This document shows, one piece after another, positions 45,767 to 54,604 of a stretch of DNA of 64,000 nucleotides. A model generated the notes under the pieces. It worked only from the letters and a program-made list of their open reading frames with translations. It did no database searches and had not been told where the DNA came from. Each line of letters begins with the position of its first letter. Position 1 is the stretch's first letter. The DNA lies in assembly GCF_018279165.1 (NCBI RefSeq), contig NZ_CP047289.1:930001-994000 (forward strand), given 5' to 3'. Made by a program: the position numbers and the translations under genes. The DNA comes from Falsirhodobacter algicola (GTDB lineage: Bacteria; Pseudomonadota; Alphaproteobacteria; Rhodobacterales; Rhodobacteraceae).

Positions 45767-46069
45767 TCAGCGGATGGGGTGGTGGACGGTCACCAGCTTG
45801 GTGCCGTCGGGAAAGGTCGCCTCGACCTGAATGGCGTGGATCATCTCGGGGATACCGGCCATGCACTGATCGGCCCGCAGGACATGGGCCCCGGCCTCCA
45901 TCAGATCGGCCACGGAGCGGCCTTCGCGCGCGCCCTCCACCACGAAATCGGTGATCAGGGCCATCGCCTCGGGGTGGTTCAGCTTCACCCCCCGCTCCAG
46001 CCGGTTGCGCGCCACAATGGCGGCAAGGCTGACCATCAGCTTGTCCCGTTCCCTCGGCGTCAGATTCAT
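45767..46069 (-). CDS. ureA: Urease subunit gamma UreA
   Basis: The full 100-residue gamma subunit: [11 protein letters not shown] opening, [10 protein letters not shown], and the end [13 protein letters not shown]. The start at 46069 is set by family length. It lies 10 bases downstream of ureD. Confidence 0.96.
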   Translation of the reverse strand: MNLTPRERDKLMVSLAAIVARNRLERGVKLNHPEAMALITDFVVEGAREGRSVADLMEAGAHVLRADQCMAGIPEMIHAIQVEATFPDGTKLVTVHHPIR

Positions 46070-46079
46070 CCCGTCCCCT

Positions 46080-46874
46080 TCAGACCTGCCAGACACGCGG
46101 CAGCGGCGCATCGCGCAGCGCCGTCAGCAGACTGGCCACCTGACGGCGCAGCGGCCAGCCATCCCCGGCCCGCATCCGCACCACCAGCTTTCCATCCCAG
46201 GCCGAGGCCGCAGCCTCCACCCCGTCCTGCGTCAGCGCGCCCCGCGCCCGCGTCAACGCATCTTCCGCACCCGGCCCCACCATGGCAAGGGTCGCAATGG
46301 CCCGCGCGCCCGCAAGACCCGCCGGTCCGGCCCGAAGTGCCTCATTATTCAGCGAAAGCCATTCGACGAAGGCGGGCTTTCCGTCCCGCCACACCTCGCG
46401 GCGGTCCGACAGGTGCAGATCGCGCACCACCTCGCCCATCGCCGCCCGGCCAAGGACCAACATCTCAAGGCAGATGCACCCGGCCCCCGGTGCAAGGTCG
46501 ATGCGGGTCTCCCGGTCCAGCCCGGCCCGGTCGTAGACGATCGTTTCCTGCGGCAGCCAATCGAGCCAGCCTTCCACCCGATGCGCCACGCGCACGCGGG
46601 CCAGACCGCCGCCCGCATCATAGGCCCGCTCGGCCGTCTGGGTGGTGCCGGTCGCCCGGCCCGTCACATGCAGCGACAGATCGAGCCGGTCCCCGCCCGT
46701 CAGACCGCCCGAGGTGTTGAGGAACACGACCTCCGGCACGTCGCCTTCCACACGCGGAAGGATGGCCTTGGCCGATCCCTGCTGGCGCAGATCCACAAGC
46801 CGCGTACGACCGTCCCGCCATGCCAGCCCGGCATGGGCAAGGCCCTCGCTGCGTTCCATCCGTCGGTGCGTCAT
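46080..46874 (-). CDS. ureD: Urease accessory protein UreD
   Basis: UreD (UreH) is the scaffold that docks the nickel chaperone complex UreF-UreG on apo-urease. The 264-residue product has [14 protein letters not shown] and the QTAERAYDA segment of the family. The N-terminus is uncertain. 46874 ([11 protein letters not shown]) is preferred because an earlier frame start at 46919 would run close to the upstream gene. No good ribosome-binding site was found for either. Confidence 0.9.
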   Translation of the reverse strand: MTHRRMERSEGLAHAGLAWRDGRTRLVDLRQQGSAKAILPRVEGDVPEVVFLNTSGGLTGGDRLDLSLHVTGRATGTTQTAERAYDAGGGLARVRVAHRVEGWLDWLPQETIVYDRAGLDRETRIDLAPGAGCICLEMLVLGRAAMGEVVRDLHLSDRREVWRDGKPAFVEWLSLNNEALRAGPAGLAGARAIATLAMVGPGAEDALTRARGALTQDGVEAAASAWDGKLVVRMRAGDGWPLRRQVASLLTALRDAPLPRVWQV

Positions 46875-46928
46875 GCCGGTCATGCGCATCAGGCAGCACA
46901 TCCGTGCCGCCCGATGCAAGCCGTATCG

Positions 46929-48041
46929 TCAGCGCGGGGCGTGCGCGACCGAAGCGATCTCCACCGCTTTGCCGGTGCGGGCCGATTCCTGCGCCGCCAT
47001 GCCCATCGTCACGGCCCACCAGCCGTCGGACAGGCTGACCTCGGGGTCCTGACGGCCCTGCGCCGCCCGCACGAAGCCCTGATGCTGATAGAAGGTGGAG
47101 CCGTTGTGGTCCCCCGCTTCGAGCAGTTCGGGATCGACCGGCACGTCCAGCATGCGCGGGCCCTTGGGGTGGCGCGGCGAGACGATCACCTGCGGCACCG
47201 GCGGCTCGCCGAGATCGGACGGCCAGAACCGGCCCGGCCCCGGCACGAGGCATTCGATCTTGCCGCGCGGACCCACGGCCGAGATCTCTTCCTGATAGCG
47301 GGAGCCTTCGGCGAACATGCACAGCTCCAGCATGGCGCGCAGGCCGCTCTCGAACTCCACGATGACATAGGCGTTGTCCCAGATGTCCGGGGTTTCGCCG
47401 TTATAGGTCTCGTCGAGGTGGTTCACCGCCTGCCCGCTGCTGGCCATCACGCGGACCGGGTTGCAGCCCGCGATCAGGCGCATCAGGTCGAAGAAGTGGC
47501 AGCATTTCTCCACCAGCGTCCCGCCCGAGGTCGCGTTGAAGCGGTTCCAGTTGTTCACCTTGGCAAGGAACGGGAAGCGGTGCTCGCGGATGGTCAGCAT
47601 CCGGACGCCGCCCGTTGCGGCCTCGGCCTCGCGGATGAGGTGGGCGACGGGGGGCATGTAGCGGTATTCCATCGCCACCCAGATCGGGGCGGGATAGGCG
47701 GCGCGCAGTTCGGCCAGACGCGGCGCATCGGCCGGATCGACGAACAGCGGCTTTTCCACCAGCACCGGCAGCGGACGGATGCGCGCGATCTCTTCCAGCT
47801 GTTGAAGGTGCATATGGTTGGGGCTGGCGATCAACAGGCAGTTCACGGCCTCGATCGCAAGAAGATCGGCCACCGAGGCGACCATCGTCGCCTCCGGCAC
47901 GAAGCGCGCCGCTTCCGCCCGCATCCCCTCGTCGGGTTCGTAGACCGCAACGACCTCTGCCTCGGGAAGAAGGGCGATGTTGCGCAGATGCTCCTGCCCC
48001 ATCATGCCGCAGCCGATCACGCCGTAACGAATTGTAGTCAT
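46929..48041 (-). CDS. Gfo/Idh/MocA-family protein, candidate NAD-dependent sulfoquinovosidase
   Basis: A 370-residue protein with an N-terminal Rossmann fold (GVIGCGMMG, glycines 10, 12 and 15), the EKPLF motif (96-100) of the Gfo/Idh/MocA family, and a C-terminal alpha/beta domain. Plain reading: an NAD(P)-dependent sugar oxidoreductase. It is placed in a cluster that looks sulfoquinovose-specific. A known branch of this family cleaves sulfoquinovosides by transient oxidation at C3, using bound NAD, and occurs in Roseobacter-clade clusters without a classical sulfoquinovosidase. Hence the candidate function, which is inference. An ordinary sugar dehydrogenase remains possible. AGGAGGAG precedes the ATG. 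It is co-directional with the GntR gene. Confidence 0.7.
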   Translation of the reverse strand: MTTIRYGVIGCGMMGQEHLRNIALLPEAEVVAVYEPDEGMRAEAARFVPEATMVASVADLLAIEAVNCLLIASPNHMHLQQLEEIARIRPLPVLVEKPLFVDPADAPRLAELRAAYPAPIWVAMEYRYMPPVAHLIREAEAATGGVRMLTIREHRFPFLAKVNNWNRFNATSGGTLVEKCCHFFDLMRLIAGCNPVRVMASSGQAVNHLDETYNGETPDIWDNAYVIVEFESGLRAMLELCMFAEGSRYQEEISAVGPRGKIECLVPGPGRFWPSDLGEPPVPQVIVSPRHPKGPRMLDVPVDPELLEAGDHNGSTFYQHQGFVRAAQGRQDPEVSLSDGWWAVTMGMAAQESARTGKAVEIASVAHAPR

Positions 48042-48054
48042 GTTGGTTCTCCTC

Positions 48055-48756
48055 CTACTTCAGACGCGCGACATAGCGGACCCGCTCCGGGTCGAACCAT
48101 GTGCGCGAAACTTCTGCCCGACGGTCATCCTGCGCCCAGCTGATCCGCGTGATGAACGGCACGGGCGTGCCCGGCGCATGCGGAAAGGCCGCGGGCGACC
48201 ACTCGGGCACGCGGCCCTGACCGATGCTGTCCTCGGCGCGCACGATCCGCAGGTTCAGACGCGTGCGGTAGAACAGGTACAGCGATTCCATCAGATCGTC
48301 GGGGCCGATGGCGTCGATGTATCCCCCATCGAGCCAGATCTCCTCCACCGCGGCCAACTGGCCCGACAGGTAGCGCAGGCGCCGGATGCGGTGCCCCTCC
48401 GCGCTCGTCCCGAAGGCCGGCAGGTCCGCGTCCTTGGGGCAACGCTCCACCGACAGCACATCGGCCGTCGGAAGGCCGCCCCCCTCCACCAGTTCCAGCC
48501 GGAACATGGCATAGACGCTCTTGGGATCGGAGGCGGCGCGGACATAGTTGCCCGAGCCCTGACGCCGCTCCAGCATTCCCTTTTCGGCAAGGTCCTTCAG
48601 CGCTTGGCGCAGCGTGCCGACGGCGATGCCCAGACGGGCCGCCATCTCCCGCTCCGGCGGCAGGCGTTCCCCATCGATCAGCCGCCCTGCCGCGATGTCG
48701 CGAATCAGCATTTCGGAGATCTGCAAATAGAGTGGGAGGGAACCGCGAAGCGCCAT
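48055..48756 (-). CDS. GntR-family transcriptional regulator (HutC/UTRA type)
   Basis: A 233-residue regulator with an N-terminal winged helix (about residues 3-75, [25 protein letters not shown]) and a C-terminal UTRA-like ligand-binding domain (about 90-230). The start at 48756 has AAAGG upstream. An ATG at 48786 has none and would lie in the direct repeats. It is divergent from the monooxygenase operon and presumably represses it and the Gfo/Idh/MocA gene until a sugar ligand binds. Confidence 0.87.
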   Translation of the reverse strand: MALRGSLPLYLQISEMLIRDIAAGRLIDGERLPPEREMAARLGIAVGTLRQALKDLAEKGMLERRQGSGNYVRAASDPKSVYAMFRLELVEGGGLPTADVLSVERCPKDADLPAFGTSAEGHRIRRLRYLSGQLAAVEEIWLDGGYIDAIGPDDLMESLYLFYRTRLNLRIVRAEDSIGQGRVPEWSPAAFPHAPGTPVPFITRISWAQDDRRAEVSRTWFDPERVRYVARLK

Positions 48757-48775
48757 GGAACCTTTGCCATCGCTT

Positions 48776-48793
48776 GATTGATACACGATTGAT
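48776..48793. promoter_or_regulatory. Candidate GntR operator (direct GATTGAT repeats)
   Basis: GATTGAT occurs at 48776-48782 and again at 48787-48793, spaced 11 bases start to start (one helical turn), in the 92-base gap between the regulator and the divergent monooxygenase gene. The location fits an operator controlling both directions. Sequence evidence alone is modest. Confidence 0.42.
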
Positions 48794-48848
48794 CTACATT
48801 ATCGGCCATGTTACGCAAGTGGAAACTTGGATCCTGGGAGGAGATTCG

Positions 48849-50006
48849 ATGACTATCGTTCCCGTCACCTCGGCCGATCTCGACGCGGCAGAGGTCAGCT
48901 GGTTTTCGGCACTGTGCTCGGACGACTACGAATATCTCGGCGTGCCTGAAGGCCGGCTGCGGTCCTCGTGGGAGCATTGTTCGGACATCGTGAAAACCGC
49001 GGAAAAGCACGGCTTCCGCAACATCCTGTGCCCGTCCTCCTATCAGGTCGGTCAGGACACGCTCAGCTTCGTGGCCGGCTGTGCGCCGATCACCGACCGC
49101 ATCAACTTCCTCGCCGCGATCCGCTGCGGAGAGATGCAGCCGATCATGCTGGCGCGCACCGTCGCCACGCTCGATCACATGCTGAAGGGGCGGCTGACGC
49201 TGAACGTCATCTCCTCGGATTTCCCGGGTGAAGTCGCATCCAGCGCCTTCCGCTACAAGCGCAGCCACGAAGTGGTGGAGATCCTTCGCCAAGCCTGGAC
49301 GCGCGACACGATCGACTTCGAGGGCGAGGTCTATCAGTTCAAGGGCGTTCCGACCGATCCGGCCCGCCCCTATCAGCAGAACGGCGGCCCGCTTCTCTAT
49401 TTCGGCGGCTATTCCCCCGATGCGCTCGAACTCTGCGGCGCGCAATGCGACGTCTATCTGATGTGGCCCGAGACGAAGGACCAGCTTGCACAGCGCATGC
49501 GCGACGTGCACGCCCGCGCCGAGGCGCATGGCCGTACGCTCGATTACGGGCTGCGCGTCCATATGATCGTGCGCGACACCGAGGCCGAGGCCCGCGAATA
49601 TGCCGACCATCTGGTCAGCAAGCTGGACGACGAGTTCGGGCAGCTGATCCGCAAGCGGGCGCATGATTCCGGCTCGCTCGGCGTGTCGCATCAGGCGCGC
49701 GCACGGGAACTGGCCGACAAGTTCGGCTATCTCGAACCCAACCTTTGGACGGGCGTCGGGCGGGCGCGGTCGGGCTGCGGCGCGGCCCTCGTCGGCTCGG
49801 TCGATCAGGTCATGACGCGGATCGAGGAATACCGGAAGATGGGCATCCGCGCCTTCATCTTCTCCGGCTATCCCCATATCGACGAGGCGGAGACCTTCGG
49901 CACCAAGGTGCTGCCGCAGCTCAAGACCTGCTCGCTGCCCCATGCCTATGGGCGCGTTCCTTCGGAAACGCCCGCAACCCCCCTCGGAAACGGAGAACGC
50001 CGCTGA
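48849..50006 (+). CDS. smoC: LLM-family FMNH2-dependent monooxygenase, candidate sulfoquinovose monooxygenase SmoC
   Basis: A 385-residue luciferase-like monooxygenase of the alkanesulfonate-monooxygenase group, with [39 protein letters not shown] and the [12 protein letters not shown] and [16 protein letters not shown] segments. The group cleaves C-S bonds using reduced FMN and O2. In the SMO pathway SmoC turns sulfoquinovose into 6-oxo-glucose and sulfite. The function is supported by the two following genes. GGGAGGAG lies 5 bases before the ATG. Its stop overlaps the next start. An alkanesulfonate or dimethylsulfone monooxygenase is the alternative. Confidence 0.75.
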   Translation: MTIVPVTSADLDAAEVSWFSALCSDDYEYLGVPEGRLRSSWEHCSDIVKTAEKHGFRNILCPSSYQVGQDTLSFVAGCAPITDRINFLAAIRCGEMQPIMLARTVATLDHMLKGRLTLNVISSDFPGEVASSAFRYKRSHEVVEILRQAWTRDTIDFEGEVYQFKGVPTDPARPYQQNGGPLLYFGGYSPDALELCGAQCDVYLMWPETKDQLAQRMRDVHARAEAHGRTLDYGLRVHMIVRDTEAEAREYADHLVSKLDDEFGQLIRKRAHDSGSLGVSHQARARELADKFGYLEPNLWTGVGRARSGCGAALVGSVDQVMTRIEEYRKMGIRAFIFSGYPHIDEAETFGTKVLPQLKTCSLPHAYGRVPSETPATPLGNGERR

Positions 50007-50902
50007 TGACGATGCAACGAGTGGATATGGGCACCATCAGCCTGTCGCGCCTGGTCTATGGCATGTGGCGCCTGGGTGACGATGCCGACACCTCGACCGC
50101 GCATGTGCAGGCCAAGATCGAGGCATGCCTCGAACAGGGCATCACGACGATGGATCAGGCCGACATCTATGGCGGCTACACCGCCGAAGCGATCCTCGGC
50201 GAGGCGCTGAAGGTCGCCCCCGCCCTGCGCGACAAGGTGGAGATCGTGACGAAATGCGACATCGTGGCCCCGATGGGCCGCTATGCCGATCGCCGCGTGA
50301 AATACTACGACACCTCGGCCGCGCATGTCGAAGCCTCGGTCGAAGCGTCGCTGCGCGACATGCACACCGACCGGATCGACCTTCTGCTGATCCACCGCCC
50401 CGATCCGCTGATGGATGCGGACGAAACGGGCGCCGTCCTGGACAAGCTGGTGCAATCGGGCAAGGTGCGCGCCGTCGGCGTGTCCAACTTCCGTCCGTGG
50501 GATTTCAAGCTGCTGCAAAGCCGCATGAAGACCCGCCTGGTCACCAACCAGATCGAGATCAGCCTTGCGGCGCACAACTCGCTGACGAATGGCGATCTGG
50601 CCTTCCTGCAAGAAGAGCGCGTGGTGCCGATGGCATGGTCGCCGCTGGGCGGTGGGCAACTCGTCTCCGGCAGCGCGACGCCGCTGACCGAACGTCTGGG
50701 CGCCATCGCATCCGCGCAGGGCGTGGACGTGTCGGCCGTGGCCGTGGCGTGGCTGCTGCGTCATCCGGCGGGGATCGTGCCGGTGATGGGCACCAACAAT
50801 CTGGAGCGCATCCGCCGCATCGCCGATGCCGAACGTGTGGAGATGGACCGCCAGACGTGGTTCGAACTCTACACCGACGCGCTTGGTCACGAGGTTCCCT
50901 GA
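50006..50902 (+). CDS. smoB: Aldo-keto reductase, candidate 6-oxo-glucose reductase SmoB
   Basis: A 298-residue aldo-keto reductase with the tetrad D50, Y55, K83 and H130, and the terminal NADPH-binding region near GTNNLERIRR. In the sulfolytic monooxygenase pathway SmoB reduces 6-oxo-glucose to glucose with NADPH. The N-terminal stretch LVYGMWRLGDDADTS and MDQADIYGGYTAEAIL fit that subfamily in my reading. It is translationally coupled on both sides (one-base stop/start overlaps with smoC-like and smoA-like genes), indicating consecutive steps. Confidence 0.75.
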   Translation: MTMQRVDMGTISLSRLVYGMWRLGDDADTSTAHVQAKIEACLEQGITTMDQADIYGGYTAEAILGEALKVAPALRDKVEIVTKCDIVAPMGRYADRRVKYYDTSAAHVEASVEASLRDMHTDRIDLLLIHRPDPLMDADETGAVLDKLVQSGKVRAVGVSNFRPWDFKLLQSRMKTRLVTNQIEISLAAHNSLTNGDLAFLQEERVVPMAWSPLGGGQLVSGSATPLTERLGAIASAQGVDVSAVAVAWLLRHPAGIVPVMGTNNLERIRRIADAERVEMDRQTWFELYTDALGHEVP

Positions 50903-51405
50903 TGGGCGCCCCGGTGGAGTTTCAGCCGGACGCTGCGGATACGCGGCGTCTGCGCGATGCGCTTGGCCGGTTCGCCACCGGCGTCACGGTCGTGACGATC
51001 GCCGGGCCGGACGGCCCGATGGGAATGACGGCGAACAGCTTTGCCAGCGTGTCGCTCGATCCGCCGTTGGTCCTGTGGTCGCCCGCCCGGTCCTCGGGCC
51101 GGTTCGAGCATTTCGCCAAGGCCAAGCATTACGCGATCCATGTGCTCTCGGCCGAGCAGGTCGCGCTTTGCCCCGCCTTTTCGCGCGGAGGAAGCGCGTT
51201 CGGCGGGCTGGACGTGACGATGAACGAACAGGGCGTGCCGCTCTTGGATGGTGCGCTGGCCCGGTTCGAATGCGAACAACACGCGACCCACGAAGGGGGC
51301 GATCATCTGATCGTCGTGGGCCGGGTGACGAAGGTGACGCTGCGGGAGGGAGAACCGCTGCTGTTTGCCGGGGGAAAGTTGGGACAGTTCTTGACCTTGG
51401 CCTGA
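50902..51405 (+). CDS. smoA: Flavin reductase, candidate SmoA
   Basis: A 167-residue FMN-binding split-barrel reductase (RFATGVTVVTI, MGMTANSFASVSLDPPLVLW, the terminal HLIVVGRVTKV). Such NAD(P)H:FMN reductases supply FMNH2 to two-component LLM monooxygenases, here the SmoC-like enzyme encoded two genes upstream. The start overlaps the smoB stop by one base. Confidence 0.8.
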   Translation: MGAPVEFQPDAADTRRLRDALGRFATGVTVVTIAGPDGPMGMTANSFASVSLDPPLVLWSPARSSGRFEHFAKAKHYAIHVLSAEQVALCPAFSRGGSAFGGLDVTMNEQGVPLLDGALARFECEQHATHEGGDHLIVVGRVTKVTLREGEPLLFAGGKLGQFLTLA

Positions 51406-51472
51406 CACCCGACGAAACATTGCGGTACAGCCCCCGAGGGGACATCCGCAACTCTTGGGGAGGAGGAGTTAC

Positions 51473-52063
51473 ATGACGGCTTTGATTGCGCTGGCCCGTG
51501 CCGTGGCCGCGCTGAACGCCCTGCTGCTGTCAGCAGGCCGCATCTTGGGTGCGGCATGCATGGGGATCATGGTGATCGTGATCCTCGTGCAGGTGTTCTT
51601 CCGCTATGTCTTGGGCAGTGCCCTTGCATGGCCTGACGAAACATCGCGTTTCCTGATGCTGTGGCTGACCGGGATCATGGCGCCGACCGCCTTCCGGCGG
51701 GGCGGCTTCGTGGCGATCGGGATGGTCCAATCGCTGATGCCCCGCCTGATGGGGCAGATCGTGACGCTGGTGCTTCTGGTGGTGTCCGCGCTCGTGCTCT
51801 GGGTCGGTCTGCAGATCGGCTGGGCCGAGGTCACGGGCTTCAGCGGCCGCTTCGCGACCGTATCCATGAGCATCCCGACCAGCATCGACTTTTCCACATG
51901 GATGAAGGTTCCGCGCGCATGGATGATGGCCTCGCTTGCCGTCGGGGCGACGATGCTGTTCGTCGTGAACCTTGAACTGATCCTGCGCACGCTGATCGCC
52001 ATGGCCGGAGGCAGCGAGCGTCTGCCCCTGATCCCCGAAGAACATACGCTGGGAGCGGAATGA
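51473..52063 (+). CDS. TRAP transporter small permease (DctQ)
   Basis: A 196-residue membrane protein with four helices and the DctQ core (VFFRYVLGSALAWPDETSRF, then LMLWLTGIMAPTAFRRGGFV). GGGAGGAGGAG lies upstream of the ATG. It starts 67 bases after the flavin reductase and overlaps the large permease by four bases. Confidence 0.92.
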   Translation: MTALIALARAVAALNALLLSAGRILGAACMGIMVIVILVQVFFRYVLGSALAWPDETSRFLMLWLTGIMAPTAFRRGGFVAIGMVQSLMPRLMGQIVTLVLLVVSALVLWVGLQIGWAEVTGFSGRFATVSMSIPTSIDFSTWMKVPRAWMMASLAVGATMLFVVNLELILRTLIAMAGGSERLPLIPEEHTLGAE

Positions 52064-53352
52064 TGCTGACACTGTTCCTGCCGCTGTTTCTCGTCTTCCT
52101 GCTGCTGGGCCTGCCGATCGTCTTCGGCCTGATCGCCGCACCGGGCATCCTGCTGTGGCTGAACGGCCAAGAGCGCGACATCGTCCTGCTCTACCGCAAC
52201 GTCTATTCCGGGATGGACAGCTTCCCGCTGATGGCGATCCCGTTCTTCATGCTCGCGGGCGAGCTGATGAACAAATCGGGCATCACCCTGCGTCTGGTGG
52301 AATTCAGCCAATCGCTGATCGGCCACTTCCGGGGCGGGCTCGCCCATGTGAACGTGCTGTCCTCCATGATGTTCGCGGGGCTTTCGGGCTCGGCCGTGGC
52401 CGATGTCTCGGCCTTGGGTTCGATGCTGATCCCGGCGATGGAGAAGCAGGGCTACACCCGCCGCTTCGCCGCCGCCGTGACCGCCGCGAGTTCCATCATC
52501 GGGCCGATCATTCCGCCGTCGGGCATCATGATCATCTACGCCTATGTGATGGGCGAAAGCGTCGCGGCGCTGTTCCTTGCGGGCATCCTGCCGGGGCTGC
52601 TGATCGGGGGCGCGCTGATGGCCGTCATCGCGATCATGGCCGACCGCTACAAGCTGCCTGCCGCGACCAAGCGCGCAAGCTGGGCCGACCGTGGCCGCGC
52701 CGCGATCAAGGCCTTCTGGCCGCTGATGACCCCCGTCATCATCATGGGCGGCATCCTTCTCGGTGTCTTCACCCCGACCGAGGCCGCCGCCATCGCCGCT
52801 GGTTACGCCGCGCTGGTGGGCCTGTTCGTGATGCGCACGCTGCGCTTCTCGGATCTGCCGGGCATCCTGACGCGCGCCGGGCTGACCTCGGCCGTGGTGC
52901 TGCTCTTGGTGGGCGCGGCCATGGCGTTCAAGACCGTCGCATCCCTGTCGCACACGCCGGAGATGTTGGCCTCGTTCATCCTTGGCCTGACGGACAATCC
53001 GCTGCTGCTGCTGTTCCTGATCAACGTGCTGCTGTTCATCGTCGGGATGTTCCTTGACGCCGGGCCGGCCATCATCATCCTTGGCCCGATCCTCGGTCCG
53101 ATCTTCACCGCCATGGGGGTCGATTCGGTGCACTTCGCCATCATCATGGCCGTGAACCTGACCGTGGGCCTGCTGACGCCGCCGATGGGGCTGGTGCTGT
53201 TCGTCACCTCTTCGGTGTCACGGCTGTCGGTGGAGACGATTGCCCGCGCCACCCTGCCCTTCTTGGCGGTGGAGGTCGTGGTGCTGATGCTGATCACCTA
53301 CGTTCCGGCGCTGACATTGACCATTCCGCGTCTGTTCGGCTTCATCCAATAA
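52060..53352 (+). CDS. TRAP transporter large permease (DctM)
   Basis: A 430-residue protein with about twelve hydrophobic segments and the DctM signatures MDSFPLMAIPFFMLAGELM, GLSGSAVADVSALGSML and IGPIIPPSGIMIIYAY. It uses the sodium gradient to import the substrate delivered by the binding protein. Confidence 0.95.
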   Translation: MMLTLFLPLFLVFLLLGLPIVFGLIAAPGILLWLNGQERDIVLLYRNVYSGMDSFPLMAIPFFMLAGELMNKSGITLRLVEFSQSLIGHFRGGLAHVNVLSSMMFAGLSGSAVADVSALGSMLIPAMEKQGYTRRFAAAVTAASSIIGPIIPPSGIMIIYAYVMGESVAALFLAGILPGLLIGGALMAVIAIMADRYKLPAATKRASWADRGRAAIKAFWPLMTPVIIMGGILLGVFTPTEAAAIAAGYAALVGLFVMRTLRFSDLPGILTRAGLTSAVVLLLVGAAMAFKTVASLSHTPEMLASFILGLTDNPLLLLFLINVLLFIVGMFLDAGPAIIILGPILGPIFTAMGVDSVHFAIIMAVNLTVGLLTPPMGLVLFVTSSVSRLSVETIARATLPFLAVEVVVLMLITYVPALTLTIPRLFGFIQ

Positions 53353-53381
53353 TCTTCGACTACGTTTCAAGGGAGGAAACC

Positions 53382-54431
53382 ATGTTCAAGACCACCATCA
53401 CCTCGCTTCTGCTGGCCACCGTGCTGGCCGGCGCGGCCGGTGCGCAGCAGATCACCCTGCGCGCCACCGCCAACTCCAACGAACAAGACGAGGATTTCGA
53501 CGGCCTCTCCGTGTTCAAGAGCTATGTGGAGAATGCCTCCAACGGCGAGATCGCCGTGGACATCTTCATGGGCACGCAGCTCTGCGCCACGGGCGAAGAG
53601 TGCTTGGCTGGTCTCGCCGATGGGTCGATCGACATCTACATGTCCACGTCGGGCGGTGTGGCGGGGATGTTCCCCTACCTTCAGGTGCTCGACCTGCCCT
53701 ACCTGATGTCGGATGACCGGGTGGCCGAAGCCGTCCTGACCGGCGACTTCACCACCTATCTGCGCGACCGCACGCTGGAAGACAGCGGCGAGGCCGTGCG
53801 CCTGATGACCATCGGCAACACCGGCGGCTGGCGCAGCTTCGCCAACACCGAACGGCGCATCACCACGCCCGCCGACATGAAGGGCCTGAAACTGCGCGCC
53901 GTTCCCGCCGATCTGCCGCAAGAGCTGATCCGTCAGATGGGCGCGGCACCGACGCCGATCCCGTGGCCGGAACTCTTCACCTCGCTGCAGACGGGCGTGG
54001 TCGAAGGTACGGCGAACGGCATCACCGACATCATGTCGATGAAGTTCCCGGATGCGGGCCTGCGCTACATGACGCTGGATCAGCACAGCTATGTCGCGGC
54101 CTTCTGGTGGCTGTCGAACGCCCGCTTCCAAGAGATGACGGACGATCAGAAGAAGATCATCGTCGATGGCTTCTCGGCGCTGCAACAGGCGACCTTCGCC
54201 AGCCCGAAACGCAAGGAAATCAAGGCTTACGCCGATTTCCGCGCGGCGGGTGGTGACATCTACGTCCCCTCGGCCGAAGAGAAGGCCGCCTTCGTCGAAG
54301 CCGGCAAGCCGGTGCTCGACTGGTTCCGCGACAACGTCGATGGCGGCTCGGACGCGCTCGACACGTTCCAAAGCGCCATCGAGGCCGCTCAGACGAAAGT
54401 CGACGAAGAGCGCGCCGCCGAAATGCGCTGA
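53382..54431 (+). CDS. TRAP transporter substrate-binding protein (DctP)
   Basis: A 349-residue periplasmic binding protein with a signal peptide (about 1-21) and the DctP core. The organic-acid-binding arginine is likely in LKLRAVP. A close cysteine pair (C68, C74, in CATGEEC) could form a disulfide, which is unusual for the family. If the cluster handles sulfoquinovose, the ligand would be sulfoquinovose or its glyceride, since TRAP proteins favour anionic substrates (sulfonates or carboxylates). This is inference. It is the last gene before a terminator. Confidence 0.87.
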   Translation: MFKTTITSLLLATVLAGAAGAQQITLRATANSNEQDEDFDGLSVFKSYVENASNGEIAVDIFMGTQLCATGEECLAGLADGSIDIYMSTSGGVAGMFPYLQVLDLPYLMSDDRVAEAVLTGDFTTYLRDRTLEDSGEAVRLMTIGNTGGWRSFANTERRITTPADMKGLKLRAVPADLPQELIRQMGAAPTPIPWPELFTSLQTGVVEGTANGITDIMSMKFPDAGLRYMTLDQHSYVAAFWWLSNARFQEMTDDQKKIIVDGFSALQQATFASPKRKEIKAYADFRAAGGDIYVPSAEEKAAFVEAGKPVLDWFRDNVDGGSDALDTFQSAIEAAQTKVDEERAAEMR

Positions 54432-54439
54432 CACCTTGG

Positions 54440-54472
54440 CCCGCGGCGGTTTGCCCCGCCGCGGGTCTCTTG
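54440..54472 (+). terminator. Rho-independent terminator after the TRAP operon
   Basis: A perfect 10-bp stem (CCCGCGGCGG at 54440-54449, CCGCCGCGGG at 54456-54465) with loop TTTGCC is followed by TCTCTT, 9 bases after the DctP stop. It marks the right end of the cluster. Confidence 0.8.
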
Positions 54473-54604
54473 ACGTTGGGGTATGGGGCCCCACCTGCCG
54501 GACATGAACGACATGCTTCGGACCGCGGCCACCGCACCATTCCCCACCGGCCCCGCGCCGCGACCGCCGGACGGTGCCCTTCCCGCATCCTTGATCGGTG
54601 GCGC

